Assembly (NCBI GenBank): GCA_039028635.1
Contig: JBCCHV010000026.1
Coordinates: 1 to 64,000, forward strand
Source: Acidobacteriota bacterium
Lineage (GTDB): Bacteria; Acidobacteriota; Thermoanaerobaculia; Multivoradales; JBCCEF01
DNA: 64,000 nt
Direction of reading: 5' to 3'
A program made the position numbers and the translations under genes. Under the pieces are notes generated by a model. It ran no database searches and was not told where the DNA came from. It worked only from the letters and a program-made list of their open reading frames with translations. Below are positions 27,501 to 35,814 of this stretch, piece after piece (the stretch's first letter is position 1; each line of letters starts with the position of its first letter).

Positions 27501-29863
27501 GTGATCACCGCCTCGAGGCTGGAAGGGGCGGTCAGCCCGAAGGGCACGGCGACGGCGAATCGCTGGCGTCCCTCGTCGTCGAGAGTACCCTCGCTGCTCA
27601 GCAACGGGCGATCCTCGAAGCGGCGATCGCCGTTGCGGAAGGTGAACTGCCCGAATCCATCGGGAGCGAAGGTGGCATCCACCAGGCGCACTCGCGCCTC
27701 CACCGGCAAGCCCGCGCCGGGGGGACCGAAGAGGTAGCGCCCCTCGACCTCGAAGCTGAGCTCTTCTCCCGGGCCCGGCTGCCCCGCTGGCTCGATAGCG
27801 GCCTTGATGCGGTCGGGCACGAACTCCTCGACCTGGAAGAGATAGCGGCCCACCGACTGATCGGCGACCTCAAGATCGAGACTGTGGCGACCGGTCAGGG
27901 CATAGGCCGGCAGCTCGAGCTCGAAGGGCACCAGGCCGCGCTCGTCGCTGGTGGCACGCAAGAGATCGCGCTCTCGCCCCTGGGGGTCGCGATGGCGCAG
28001 GACCACCGGCAGTGGCGTCGGCGCCGTCAGGGCGGCATCGCGCAGAATGGCGAGGCCCTCCACCGTCTCCCCCGGCCGATAGAGATCGCGCTCGCCGTAG
28101 AGAAAGGCCGAGTAGCCGCGGGCCCCGAGGCTGGCGCCGCCGACGTCGAGGCCGGTGCTGTCGATGCGCGCCTGGTCGAGGAGCAGAAAGCTGAGATCGT
28201 CGCCGCGCTCGACGGTGACGAGATAGGGGCGGGCGTTCTGCTCCGCCAGTTTGGCGACCAGCCCGCGAGTACGCCACAGACCCTGGGCGTCGCTGCGCCC
28301 CTCGGCGAGGAGCTGGTTCTGGCTCGAGATCAGGCGCACCCGCGCCCCCGCCACCGGCGCCAGTGACTCGAGGGAGGTCACCAGCACCAAGAACTCGTCG
28401 CCGGCATTCTTGGCGACCACGCCGAGGTCGGTCAGCAGCAGCCAGCGTTCGGTGGAACGCCAGTCGCCCCGGCGGGTGACCACGGCGCGATAAACGCCCG
28501 GACGATCGGCGTCGATGTAGCGGTCGAGGGTCACCGGCGTCTCGATGCGCTGATTGCGCCCACCGCGCACCCGCACCTCGACGTTGCTCAGACGATCACC
28601 GAGGGAATGTCGCACCGGCGAGGCATAGCCACTCCCGCCGGTGGTCGAAAAGGACCCCGATTGCAGCAGACCGAAGAGGTTGTTGCGGTAGACCCGATCG
28701 AGGGCGAGGCGAAAGCGATCGACGTTGACCGTCTCCACCGCCAGGGTGCGGAAGCCACCCCGCGGCAGAAACATGCCGGCACCGCGAATGTCGATCAGGG
28801 GATCGAGGTTGGGCAGCAAGACTTCCTGCTCCCAGGGCTCGGCGAGGCTCGCACCATCGGAGGCCGACAGGCCGGCGCCGAGACGCACCTTGTAGGTTTG
28901 GCCGGGGCTCAGGTCTCCGCTCAGGATGAGCTCATTGCGCACCGCAGAAACCCGAAACTCGGTTTTCGGCTCGAGGCCGACGAAGCTCTCCGCCAAGCTC
29001 GCCGCCACCGGCGAGGAGAGCTTGACCCGCAAGCTCGAGCCACTCTCCGCCGGCACCGCCTGCAGACCCCGCACCGCCAGGCGATCACGCGAGCCGAGGG
29101 CGACGGTCTGGCGGAAAGGCTCCTGCAGCGGCACATTGCCGTCGGCCGGCGTCAGCCCGGCGGCGACGGTGAGCTCGAGCTCGCGCTCGGCCTTGGTCTT
29201 GGCGACGGCGGCGGTGCGAAAACCCACCACCTGGGAGGGCCACAGGGTTTCGAGCTCGACGGCCACCGGTTGGCCACCGTCCTGCAGCGTCACCAAAGGC
29301 GCCAGATCCTCGGGATCGACGGAATAGTTGAAGCGCAGCTCGCCCCGGAAGATGACCTTGGCTTCGCCGCCCTCCGGATCCGGCTCCTCGAAGACCTCGA
29401 CCGTCTCGACCAGGAACTGGTCGGTCACCACCCGGCGCTCGCGGTCACCGGCGAACACCTGGCCTTCTTCCAAAAAGCGATCTGGAATCAGCGACAGGAC
29501 GATCTCCGTCGCCGCCGGCAGCCGGCCGCTGGCTTCGAACCGCAAAATGCCGCGATCGCGCCAGCGCCAAGAGCCGCCGACGCTGGGATTGAGGGTCGCC
29601 GGAGGGGACTCGAAGACTTCTCCCAAGCGGCCTTCGCCCAGCGGCCGGTCGAAGACCAGATCGATGAACTGGCGATCTTCGCGATCTAGCACCAGATCGA
29701 AGAGGCTGACGGCGTTTTCCGGCGGCCGGTCGCGATCGGCCTCGGCACCGCGCTGCCACAGCAACCCCCCCAGCACCAACACGGCCAGCGCCAAGCCGGC
29801 GATCAGCAAGTCCTTCCAGCGTCCAGCTGCGGCCATCCCTCGCTCCTCTTCAGGTTGCTCCAT
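24431..29863 (-). CDS. Bacterial alpha-2-macroglobulin, thioester-containing
   Basis: A 1810-residue periplasmic protease trap. Residues ~17-34 form a hydrophobic anchor (LLIAGLALAVLVLGGLLW) without a lipobox cysteine, so it is held by an uncleaved helix. The order of domains matches the YfhM type: macroglobulin-like sandwiches, a bait region, and a thioester domain with GCLEQ (C1351-Q1354). YfhM-type proteins trap proteases through that thioester and work with PBP1C, whose gene follows. GAGAGGG precedes the ATG at 29863. The gene diverges from the SRPBCC gene at 29935. Confidence 0.94.
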   Translation of the reverse strand: MEQPEEERGMAAAGRWKDLLIAGLALAVLVLGGLLWQRGAEADRDRPPENAVSLFDLVLDREDRQFIDLVFDRPLGEGRLGEVFESPPATLNPSVGGSWRWRDRGILRFEASGRLPAATEIVLSLIPDRFLEEGQVFAGDRERRVVTDQFLVETVEVFEEPDPEGGEAKVIFRGELRFNYSVDPEDLAPLVTLQDGGQPVAVELETLWPSQVVGFRTAAVAKTKAERELELTVAAGLTPADGNVPLQEPFRQTVALGSRDRLAVRGLQAVPAESGSSLRVKLSSPVAASLAESFVGLEPKTEFRVSAVRNELILSGDLSPGQTYKVRLGAGLSASDGASLAEPWEQEVLLPNLDPLIDIRGAGMFLPRGGFRTLAVETVNVDRFRLALDRVYRNNLFGLLQSGSFSTTGGSGYASPVRHSLGDRLSNVEVRVRGGRNQRIETPVTLDRYIDADRPGVYRAVVTRRGDWRSTERWLLLTDLGVVAKNAGDEFLVLVTSLESLAPVAGARVRLISSQNQLLAEGRSDAQGLWRTRGLVAKLAEQNARPYLVTVERGDDLSFLLLDQARIDSTGLDVGGASLGARGYSAFLYGERDLYRPGETVEGLAILRDAALTAPTPLPVVLRHRDPQGRERDLLRATSDERGLVPFELELPAYALTGRHSLDLEVADQSVGRYLFQVEEFVPDRIKAAIEPAGQPGPGEELSFEVEGRYLFGPPGAGLPVEARVRLVDATFAPDGFGQFTFRNGDRRFEDRPLLSSEGTLDDEGRQRFAVAVPFGLTAPSSLEAVITARVSERGGRGVTARQRMTVHPVPRYPGLRKVESGYADPGEQTAFELVMVAPDGELAAAGSLRAELFRDRWNTVLRRAPEGTFRYESSRESSLVDSRALATQGGRETFSFVPPETGSYRVVVTDLESSASSEIGFYASGWGYAPWAIDNPARVELDLDRDEYRPGSTATVQVRAPFPGRLLLTVERDQIFHTQVHTLDGNTATLEVPIGEALRPNAYVTAVLVRNASDLGDGEVTRAFGAVPISVDRSSNRLPLTVEAPAQIRSGTTLAVAVEAAPGAAVTVAAVDEGILQLAGQSTPDPFAFFYRKLGLAVQSFDGFSLLLPEVPVAGEQAVGGGDAAAAMAQYVQSEGLRRVRPVAFWSGPLVADGSGRVEAEFEVPDFQGALRIMTLGVDGRRFESRQQTVVVRDPLIVTPTFPRFLAWGDEAEIPLAVRNDTGREGDFRIVLAAGGETLGETSLVVADGAEAVTHLALAGERGSRVRELTVVVTGNDEKASARVSLPQRSHLPYRTLETAGPVGEAAMELPAPGDWAEDGTLERELRLGPLPLVQFAGKLSGLLRYPYGCLEQTVSAAFPLVYLEDLARQLEPGLFDIEGRPSPAAAVEEGIRRVGALQSYTGGFTLWPGADESHPWGSVWAAHFLVEARRAGFGVEGFLYDGALRYTSGLARAKSQYGSDELERAAYALFVLARAGRADLGTMDFLRQQKQGDLSPASQALLAAAYAARGDADAADELVRQIGEVEEVARASGGNFSSPLRDRALLLLALLEARANDPRISELADRLARDLSRRHGWTTQESAFALLALGELYRRQSEGPDYRGTVEVGGRSLGDFERAIEAFPSIAGRQPIAVKITEGFAPGAAFFSLRTRGLPKDSAFRPESSGLEIEREFFDRERRSVDPRRIQQGDLVVIKTRVRSIAGPVENVVLQSLLPAGLEVENPRLESTETLPWISDANASPDYVDLRDDRLLVFLDLPANQWQTLYSLARAIVPGQFRLPPPEAEAMYNPALRAVGEAGSLEVSKRIP

Positions 29864-29922
29864 CCGGATCCGCTCCCTCTCAGCTCATGAAGACGTCTGC
29901 CGCCTAACCTATCCCACGGCCT

Positions 29923-29928
29923 TAGAAT
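29923..29928 (+). promoter_or_regulatory. -10 box of a candidate leaderless promoter
   Basis: TAGAAT ends six bases before the ATG at 29935. The identical box and spacing occur before the gene at 44377. No ribosome-binding site and no good -35 box are seen. Confidence 0.45.
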
Positions 29929-29934
29929 CGACTC

Positions 29935-30606
29935 ATGTCGAGGCTCTCCGCGATGACTCGGTCGGTCGCCGCCCTCCTGACGCTGTTGGCGCTGCCAGCG
30001 ATCGTCGCGGCCACCGAGGCCCGTCTGCTGCCCGGAGCAGGTGCCCGCGTCGGCGAAATCCAGGAGGTTCTTCCGTTCTCCGCCGAGCGCCTTTTCCGCG
30101 CCATCGTCGACTGCAAGAATTACCGCGATTTCATGCCCTTCGTGCGCGCCTCCGATGGCGAACTGGAGGCAGCCGGCACTCTGCTCTGCCAACAAACCCT
30201 GAAGGTGCCTCTGGATCGACGCGAGCGCTCCTTCGCCATTCGCCTGACGGCCGCCCGCCGAGCCGGCGGCACCGCCATCGAGTACACCAGCGACTGGCGG
30301 CTGGTGGACGACAGCGGCCCGATGGCGCAGAGCTTCGGCACCTGGACCCTGCGCCAGGTCGCCCCCGACCAGACCTTCGTCCGGCTGCGCATGCTGCACG
30401 ACCTCGGCATTTCGCCGCGCCTACAGAACCGCGCCACCCTCAAGAGCCTGCCGTGGATTCTCGACGGCCTGCGCCAGCACGTTCGGCGCTGCCGCTATGA
30501 TCAGCCGCCGGCGGCGGGATGTCGCGAGCGACCGGCGCTGGCTCCGCGCCTGCGGGCCGAAGACGAAGTCGACGCCGCGATGAGCCCAGGAGACCGTCCC
30601 CGATGA
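29935..30606 (+). CDS. Exported SRPBCC (START/cyclase-like) protein
   Basis: A 223-residue protein with a signal peptide (residues ~1-26, VAALLTLLALPAIVAATEA). The body resembles the SRPBCC lipid/ligand-binding fold: VLPFSAERLFRAIVDCKNYRDFMPFVRAS near the N-terminus and RLRMLHDLGISPRLQNRATLKSLPWILDGLRQHV in the last helix. Such proteins bind hydrophobic ligands in a deep pocket. Its stop overlaps the next start (ATGA at 30603), so it is co-transcribed with the NUDIX-MBL fusion. The ligand is unknown. Confidence 0.8.
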   Translation: MSRLSAMTRSVAALLTLLALPAIVAATEARLLPGAGARVGEIQEVLPFSAERLFRAIVDCKNYRDFMPFVRASDGELEAAGTLLCQQTLKVPLDRRERSFAIRLTAARRAGGTAIEYTSDWRLVDDSGPMAQSFGTWTLRQVAPDQTFVRLRMLHDLGISPRLQNRATLKSLPWILDGLRQHVRRCRYDQPPAAGCRERPALAPRLRAEDEVDAAMSPGDRPR

Positions 30607-32198
30607 GCGAAGAAGGCCTCTACGAGAAGGTCCTCGCGGCCGCGGCCGGAGCACCCCTCACTCCGCCCAAGGCACCGCGACCGTCCGCGTCCGTCATTCT
30701 GTGGCGTCGCCAGGCGGGCGATCTGCAGGTTTTCTGGGTGCGGCGCTCCGATGCCCTGGCCTTCATGGGCGGCTGGTATGCCTTCCCCGGCGGCGGCATT
30801 TCGCGCCGCGACGCGGAGATCACCGTGGTGGGAAAACCGGCGGCTCTGCCGAGCGGAATCTCGGACGGCCAAGAGGCCGACCCGCTGCTCTCGGACGGTG
30901 TCCACCGAACGCCGCCGACACTGGTGCCGGGCCTGTTGGTCGGCGCGCTGCGCGAGCTCTTCGAAGAGACCGGTCTGCTGCTCACCGGCGATGCCCTGCC
31001 GACCCACGACGCCCTCGCCGAAGCCCGCCGCCGGCTGCTCGCCGAAGAGGCCGACTTCGGCCCGCTGCTCGCCGAGCTCGGCGTCTCCCTGTCCGTCGAC
31101 GAGCTGACCTTCGCCGGCCGCTGGCTGACTCCGCCGCTGGCGCCACGCCGCTTCGACAACCGCTTCTTCCTGCTGCCCTGGCCCGCCGACCGGCTCCAGC
31201 AGCCGCAGGTGTTGCCCGGCGAGCTCGACTCCGGCGAATGGGTGGTGCCGGAAGAGGCGGCAGCGCGCTGGTCTTGGGGCGACGTGGTGACGGCACCGCC
31301 GATCCTGCACGCCCTGCGGGTGCTGGCCGAGGACGGCCCTGAAGCCGGTTTGCCCCGCCTGCTCGATCCCCGGGAAGCCAACCTCGGCCCTTTCCGACGC
31401 ATCGAGTTTCGTCCCGGCGTCATCCTGCTGCCACTCGAAACCGCCACCCTGCCGCCGGCCAACCGCACCAACGCTTACCTGCTGGGCGATGGCGAGCGGG
31501 TGCTGGTCGACCCCGGCTCGACCTTGCCCGCGGAGCAACGCCGCCTGGAGGAAGCCCTCGCGGCGCTGCCCGCCGATTCGCTGAAAGCCATCTGGCTGAC
31601 CCACCACCATCCGGACCACGTCGGGGGCGTCGCCGCCGCCCGCCAGGCCTTGGGCGTGCCGGTGCTCGCCCACGCCGCCACCGCCCAACGCCTGGCCGCC
31701 CGCGGCATTCCCGTCGACGGCGAGCTGCAGGCCGGTCAGCGAGTGGTTCTCGATGGCCCGCGGCCCTTTCCGATCCGAGTCCTGCACACGCCCGGCCATG
31801 CCCGTGGGCATCTCTGCTTCTACGAAGAGAATGGCGGCTCGCTGATCGCCGGCGACATGGTGGCCGGCATCGGAACGATCGTGATCGACCCGCCGGAAGG
31901 CGACATGGACGACTACCTCGCCTCCCTCGAAAGCCTCGCCGAGCTGGCGCCCCGGGTGCTCTTTCCGGCCCACGGACCACCGATTCGGGACGCCGTCGGC
32001 AAGCTGCGCCACTACATCGACCACCGGCGTTGGCGAGAGGAGAAAGTCCTCGCCGCCTGGCAGAACGGAGTGCGCCAGCCGGCGGAGCTGCTGCCGGTGG
32101 TTTACGACGACGCACCGCGCCAGGCCTGGCCCCTCGCCGAACGTCAGATCGTGGCCCACCTCGAGAGCCTCGAGCGCGCCGGACGACTGGTCGACTGA
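30603..32198 (+). CDS. NUDIX hydrolase fused to MBL-fold hydrolase
   Basis: A 531-residue two-domain protein. Residues ~20-250 are NUDIX-like, but the box is split: the AFPGGG part near residue 60 is separated by about 45 residues from RELFEETG. Insertions inside the box are known from the mammalian NUDT19 type, which acts on CoA esters. Residues ~265-531 are a metallo-beta-lactamase fold with THHHPDHVGG, GHARGHLCFY and AGDMV, nearest in style to LACTB2-like hydrolases. The fusion suggests two steps on one substrate or a cleanup role. It overlaps the SRPBCC gene by four bases; a DUF72 gene follows after 12 bases. Confidence 0.88.
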   Translation: MSEEGLYEKVLAAAAGAPLTPPKAPRPSASVILWRRQAGDLQVFWVRRSDALAFMGGWYAFPGGGISRRDAEITVVGKPAALPSGISDGQEADPLLSDGVHRTPPTLVPGLLVGALRELFEETGLLLTGDALPTHDALAEARRRLLAEEADFGPLLAELGVSLSVDELTFAGRWLTPPLAPRRFDNRFFLLPWPADRLQQPQVLPGELDSGEWVVPEEAAARWSWGDVVTAPPILHALRVLAEDGPEAGLPRLLDPREANLGPFRRIEFRPGVILLPLETATLPPANRTNAYLLGDGERVLVDPGSTLPAEQRRLEEALAALPADSLKAIWLTHHHPDHVGGVAAARQALGVPVLAHAATAQRLAARGIPVDGELQAGQRVVLDGPRPFPIRVLHTPGHARGHLCFYEENGGSLIAGDMVAGIGTIVIDPPEGDMDDYLASLESLAELAPRVLFPAHGPPIRDAVGKLRHYIDHRRWREEKVLAAWQNGVRQPAELLPVVYDDAPRQAWPLAERQIVAHLESLERAGRLVD

Positions 32199-32210
32199 GA
32201 GCGATCGACA

Positions 32211-33188
32211 ATGGACATGCCCGGCGACCAGTTCCTGCTGTTTGATCAAGCTCCCGCGATCCAGGGTCCGGTGCAGCCGGCGGAAGCACCGCCGGAGCTC
32301 GCGGAGCTCGCCGCCGCGATGCCGTCGCGGCTCTACCTCGGCACCTCGTCCTGGTCGTTTCCGGGCTGGGCCGGGCTGGTGTACCGCAAGCACCATTCGG
32401 AGACCGCCCTGGCGCGCCATGGCCTGGCGGCCTACGCCCGCCATCCGCTGCTCAACGGCGTCGGCCTCGACCGCACCCACTACCAGCCGATCTCGGCCGC
32501 GGCCTACGCCGCCTATCGCGAGGCGGTGCCGACGGAGTTTCGCTTCCTGGTCAAGGCTCACGAAGCCTGCACCCTGACGCGCTTCCCGGAGCATCCGCGC
32601 TACGGCACCCGGGCGGGTTGCGACAACCCGCTGTTTCTCGATGCCGCCTACGCCACCGACGAAGTCGTCGGTCCCTACCTGGAGGGCCTGCAAGATCGCG
32701 CCGGCGTGCTGCTCTTCCAGCTCGCGCCGCAGGAGCTGCCGCGTCAATTTCCGGAGCGCCTGCACCGCTTCCTCGATGCCTTGCCGAAGGGACCACGCTA
32801 CGCCGTCGAGCTGCGCAATCGCGAGCTCCTCGGACCGCCTTGGCGCCAAGCCCTCGCCGACGCCGGCGCCCTGCACTGCCTCAACCTCCACCCGCGCATG
32901 CCGGACATCGCCACCCAGGCAAAGCTGAGCGGCGCCCTCGAGGGCGAGGCCCTGGTGATTCGCTGGATGCTCTACCGCGGCCTGGGCTACGACCAGGCGC
33001 GACAGCGCTATGCGCCCTTCTCGCATCTGGTCGACCGGGATCCAACCGCGCGCCGCACCGTCGCCGCCCTGGCAAAGGATGCCCTCGGCCGCGGCAAGGC
33101 AGTCTTCGTGGTCGCCAACAACAAGGCCGAAGGCTCGGCACCGCGGACCCTCGCCGAGCTGGCGAAGGAAATCCACAAGCTGAGCTGA
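32211..33188 (+). CDS. DUF72 (YecE-like) protein
   Basis: A 325-residue TIM-barrel-like protein of unknown activity. Family features are YLGTSSWSFPGWAGLVY near residue 42, FRFLVKAHEACTL, LLFQLAPQELPR, YAVELRNRELL and the late FVVANNKAEGSAPRTLAELA. It follows the NUDIX-MBL gene after 12 bases. Genetic roles of YecE relatives are unsettled. Confidence 0.9.
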   Translation: MDMPGDQFLLFDQAPAIQGPVQPAEAPPELAELAAAMPSRLYLGTSSWSFPGWAGLVYRKHHSETALARHGLAAYARHPLLNGVGLDRTHYQPISAAAYAAYREAVPTEFRFLVKAHEACTLTRFPEHPRYGTRAGCDNPLFLDAAYATDEVVGPYLEGLQDRAGVLLFQLAPQELPRQFPERLHRFLDALPKGPRYAVELRNRELLGPPWRQALADAGALHCLNLHPRMPDIATQAKLSGALEGEALVIRWMLYRGLGYDQARQRYAPFSHLVDRDPTARRTVAALAKDALGRGKAVFVVANNKAEGSAPRTLAELAKEIHKLS

Positions 33189-33293
33189 CAGCCGCCCCGC
33201 ATGGCCTCACGTCAAGCCACCCGGCTGGGATAAGATATCTGCAAATTTATCTTTACAAATTCAAAAGATCGTCCCTGGCGATGAGGAGTTCCC

Positions 33294-33809
33294 ATGACCC
33301 CCGTGGAGTTTCGCGAGCTGCTGGCCTACAACCGCTGGGCGAACCACGCCCTCCTCGACCTGGTCGCCGAGCTCGGCGACGAGGAGCTGACCCGTCCCCT
33401 GGGCAACAGCTTTCCCTCGATTCGCGACACCCTGGTGCACACCCTGTCCTCGGAGTGGCTGTGGTCGGAGCGCTGGCAGGGGCGGTCACCACAGTTCCGC
33501 CTCGACCCCACCGAATTCCCGACCGTCGACGCCCTCCGCCAGCGCTGGAGCGAGGTCGAAGCGGTGCAGGACGACTACGCCACGGACCTCACCCAAGAAC
33601 TCATCGACGGCGAGTTCTCCTACCTCAACCCCAAGGGCGAACGCTGGACCTACGTCAACCGACAGTGCCTGCATCAGCTCTGGACCCACTCCCTTTACCA
33701 CCGCGGACAGGTCGTCACCATGCTGCGCCAGCTCGGCAAGCTGCCGGCGGAAACCGACATCCTGACCTTCTTCGATGTCGCCGGCGGCCCGGCGCCGCGA
33801 GCCCATTGA
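33294..33809 (+). CDS. DinB-family protein
   Basis: A 171-residue four-helix protein of the DinB/YfiT group, which usually holds a metal with three histidines. The pattern RELLAYNRWANHALLD near the N-terminus, TLVHTLSSEWLW and HQLWTHSLYHRGQV are typical; H49 and the two late histidines are probable ligands. Members are thiol transferases or of unknown function. ATG 33294 follows GAGGAG. An AT-rich stretch (33230-33265) with two CAAATT copies 14 bases apart lies upstream and may hold the promoter. Confidence 0.88.
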   Translation: MTPVEFRELLAYNRWANHALLDLVAELGDEELTRPLGNSFPSIRDTLVHTLSSEWLWSERWQGRSPQFRLDPTEFPTVDALRQRWSEVEAVQDDYATDLTQELIDGEFSYLNPKGERWTYVNRQCLHQLWTHSLYHRGQVVTMLRQLGKLPAETDILTFFDVAGGPAPRAH

Positions 33810-33839
33810 ACGGCCTGGTCAGCAACCTGCCAAGGGTTC

Positions 33840-34517
33840 CTACCGAATCCACTCGACCCGGCGGCTGGTGAACCAGGCCTCGACCAGGCGGACTTCACCG
33901 CCGGCCACCGGCCAGGTCCGGGCCTCGTGAAAGTGACCGAGCAGCAGGACGTCGTGGCCCTCCGCCAGACGGCGCTCGGCGTAGGCCCGAATCACCCCCT
34001 CCGGCAGCACGCGCTTGTGCTTGAAATTGGTCCGCGACAGGCGATCCTCCGTCGAATCGACCATCCGCCGGGCGAAGCGCCGCGGCGTGCGGAAGACCAG
34101 AAAACGCGACAGCGGGCTCTTCGACAGGAAGCGCCAGAACCGGTACTGCCAGTCGCGGTCGTCGAGGCCGTCGCCGTGGACTGCGAGATAGCGCACGCCG
34201 CCCACCTCGAAGGCGATCTCCCGCACCACCGAATCGAAGGCATCGGCGTAGGGACTGCGATCGAGGAAAAAGTCGCGGTTGCCTTCGATGTAGTCGATGC
34301 GCAAGCCGCCTCGCCGCAGCCGGCGCAGGACCGCCACTACGGCTCGAATGTCGTCGGTCTCGAAGCGCTCGCTGCCAACCCAGGCTTGAAACAGGTCGCC
34401 GAGGAGGATGAGCCGTTCACAGCCCTGCTCGGCGAGACCCTCGAGCTGGGCGATCAGCGGTCCGGCTTCGCCGCCGGGGCCGCTCAGGTGGTTGTCGGCG
34501 AGGAGAGCGACGGCCAC
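33840..34517 (-). CDS. LpxH-like UDP-2,3-diacylglucosamine hydrolase
   Basis: A calcineurin-like phosphoesterase of the LpxH group, which makes lipid X in lipid A synthesis at the inner face of the membrane. Metal ligands are visible: D8 and H10 (LLADNH), D41 (LLGDLF), N80 (EGNRDFF), H114 (VHGDGLDD), and H195/H197 (LGHFHEA). Length (225 aa) is close to E. coli LpxH. The start is GTG 34517. It is convergent with the dinB gene. Similar phosphoesterases with other substrates cannot be excluded. Confidence 0.85.
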   Translation of the reverse strand: MAVALLADNHLSGPGGEAGPLIAQLEGLAEQGCERLILLGDLFQAWVGSERFETDDIRAVVAVLRRLRRGGLRIDYIEGNRDFFLDRSPYADAFDSVVREIAFEVGGVRYLAVHGDGLDDRDWQYRFWRFLSKSPLSRFLVFRTPRRFARRMVDSTEDRLSRTNFKHKRVLPEGVIRAYAERRLAEGHDVLLLGHFHEARTWPVAGGEVRLVEAWFTSRRVEWIR

Positions 34518-34669
34518 GGCGACTAGCCCGAGCTTCTCAGCGAGGAGGCGAGGCCTCTCGGCGATTCAAAGCCACTGGTGCCGCAGCCCGGGAGGAGCGC
34601 CGGCAGGCGAATCGGCCGTCGGTTCGGGTGCATAGGTCCTGGCAGCGGAAGGCCGATTCGGCGAAACGC

Positions 34670-35755
34670 CTAGACGATGGTCAGGCGCGGCTGATCCGCC
34701 GACTCCACCGCCGCCGTCACCGCCTCGGCAACCTCGCGGAAGGCGTCGGCGTGGGGCCCTTCGAGCTGCTCGACCACGATCGGGACGCCGGCATCACCGC
34801 CTTCGACGATCGCCGGGTCGAGGGGTACCCGACCCAGGAAACGGGTCCCGAGGACCTCCGCCGTGCGCTCGCCGCCGCCGTGTTTGAAGATATTGGTCGC
34901 TTCGCCGCAGTGGGGGCAGACGAAGGACGACATGTTCTCCAGGATGCCGACCACCGGCACCTCGACCTTGCGGAACATCGCCAGGCCCTTGCGAGCGTCG
35001 ATCAGCGCGACGTCTTGGGGGGTGGTGACGATCACCGCCCCGGCGAGGGGAATCTTCTGGGTGACCGTGAGCTGGGCGTCGCCGGTGCCCGGCGGCAGAT
35101 CGACGATCATGTAGTCGAGCACCCCCCATTCGACATCGCCGAGCATCTGCTCGATGCCGCGCATCACCATCGGGCCGCGCCAGATCACCGGCGTGTCGAT
35201 GTCGAGGATGAAGCCCAGAGACATCAGCTTGATGCCGTACTTATCGAACGGCTGGATACGGTTCTCGATCACCCGAGGACGGTCGTCGATGCCGAACAGC
35301 ATGGGCACCGACGGCCCATAGATGTCGGCATCGAGGAGGCCGACGCGATGACCGAGCTGGGCCAGCCGCACGGCGAGATTGGCCGACACCGTCGACTTGC
35401 CGACGCCGCCCTTGCCGCTGGCCACCGCCACGACGTGTCGGACCCCGGGAATGAGCTCCGGATTCTGCGCCGTCGCTTGCTGAGCGGCACGCTGCGGCGG
35501 ATCCGGCTTGACCACCTCGAGGCGAGCCGCGACGGCGCTGACCCCCTCGAGCTCGCCGACGGTGGTCTCAACCGACCGGCGGACCTCCTCGGCAGCCTCC
35601 GGATTGTGCGTCGACATGTGGAGATCGACGCTCACTGCACCGCCCTCGACTTCAACCCGTTTGACGAAGCCGAAGGACACGATGTCCCGACTCATGCCGG
35701 GATAACGCAAGGTCTTGAGGGCATCCCAAACGCGCGATTCGATATCCGTGGTCAT
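34670..35755 (-). CDS. Mrp/ApbC-type Fe-S cluster carrier ATPase
   Basis: A P-loop ATPase that carries Fe-S clusters to target proteins. Residues ~5-95 are a MIP18/DUF59 domain. The deviant Walker A ASGKGGVGKST follows the linker, with LLDADIYGPS and PPGTGDAQ further on. The cluster-binding CxxC appears in FVCPHCGEA. The ATG at 35755 gives the common MTTDIESRVWDAL start; a GTG twelve codons earlier is less likely. Length is 361 aa. Confidence 0.93.
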   Translation of the reverse strand: MTTDIESRVWDALKTLRYPGMSRDIVSFGFVKRVEVEGGAVSVDLHMSTHNPEAAEEVRRSVETTVGELEGVSAVAARLEVVKPDPPQRAAQQATAQNPELIPGVRHVVAVASGKGGVGKSTVSANLAVRLAQLGHRVGLLDADIYGPSVPMLFGIDDRPRVIENRIQPFDKYGIKLMSLGFILDIDTPVIWRGPMVMRGIEQMLGDVEWGVLDYMIVDLPPGTGDAQLTVTQKIPLAGAVIVTTPQDVALIDARKGLAMFRKVEVPVVGILENMSSFVCPHCGEATNIFKHGGGERTAEVLGTRFLGRVPLDPAIVEGGDAGVPIVVEQLEGPHADAFREVAEAVTAAVESADQPRLTIV

Positions 35756-35814
35756 GGTCTCGATTCTCTTGGAAGGAAGGCGGGATTGCACCCCGTCGGC
35801 GGCACTCTAGCAGG

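Noticed and set aside
25988-28366. Plus-strand open frame of 792 codons within the macroglobulin gene
   Set aside because: Antisense to a well-supported thioester protein; composition is His/Gly/Arg-rich and shows no motif.
30501-33176. 891-codon minus-strand frame opposite the NUDIX-MBL and DUF72 genes
   Set aside because: Spans three supported genes; the protein is repetitive Gln/Gly/Arg with no known fold.
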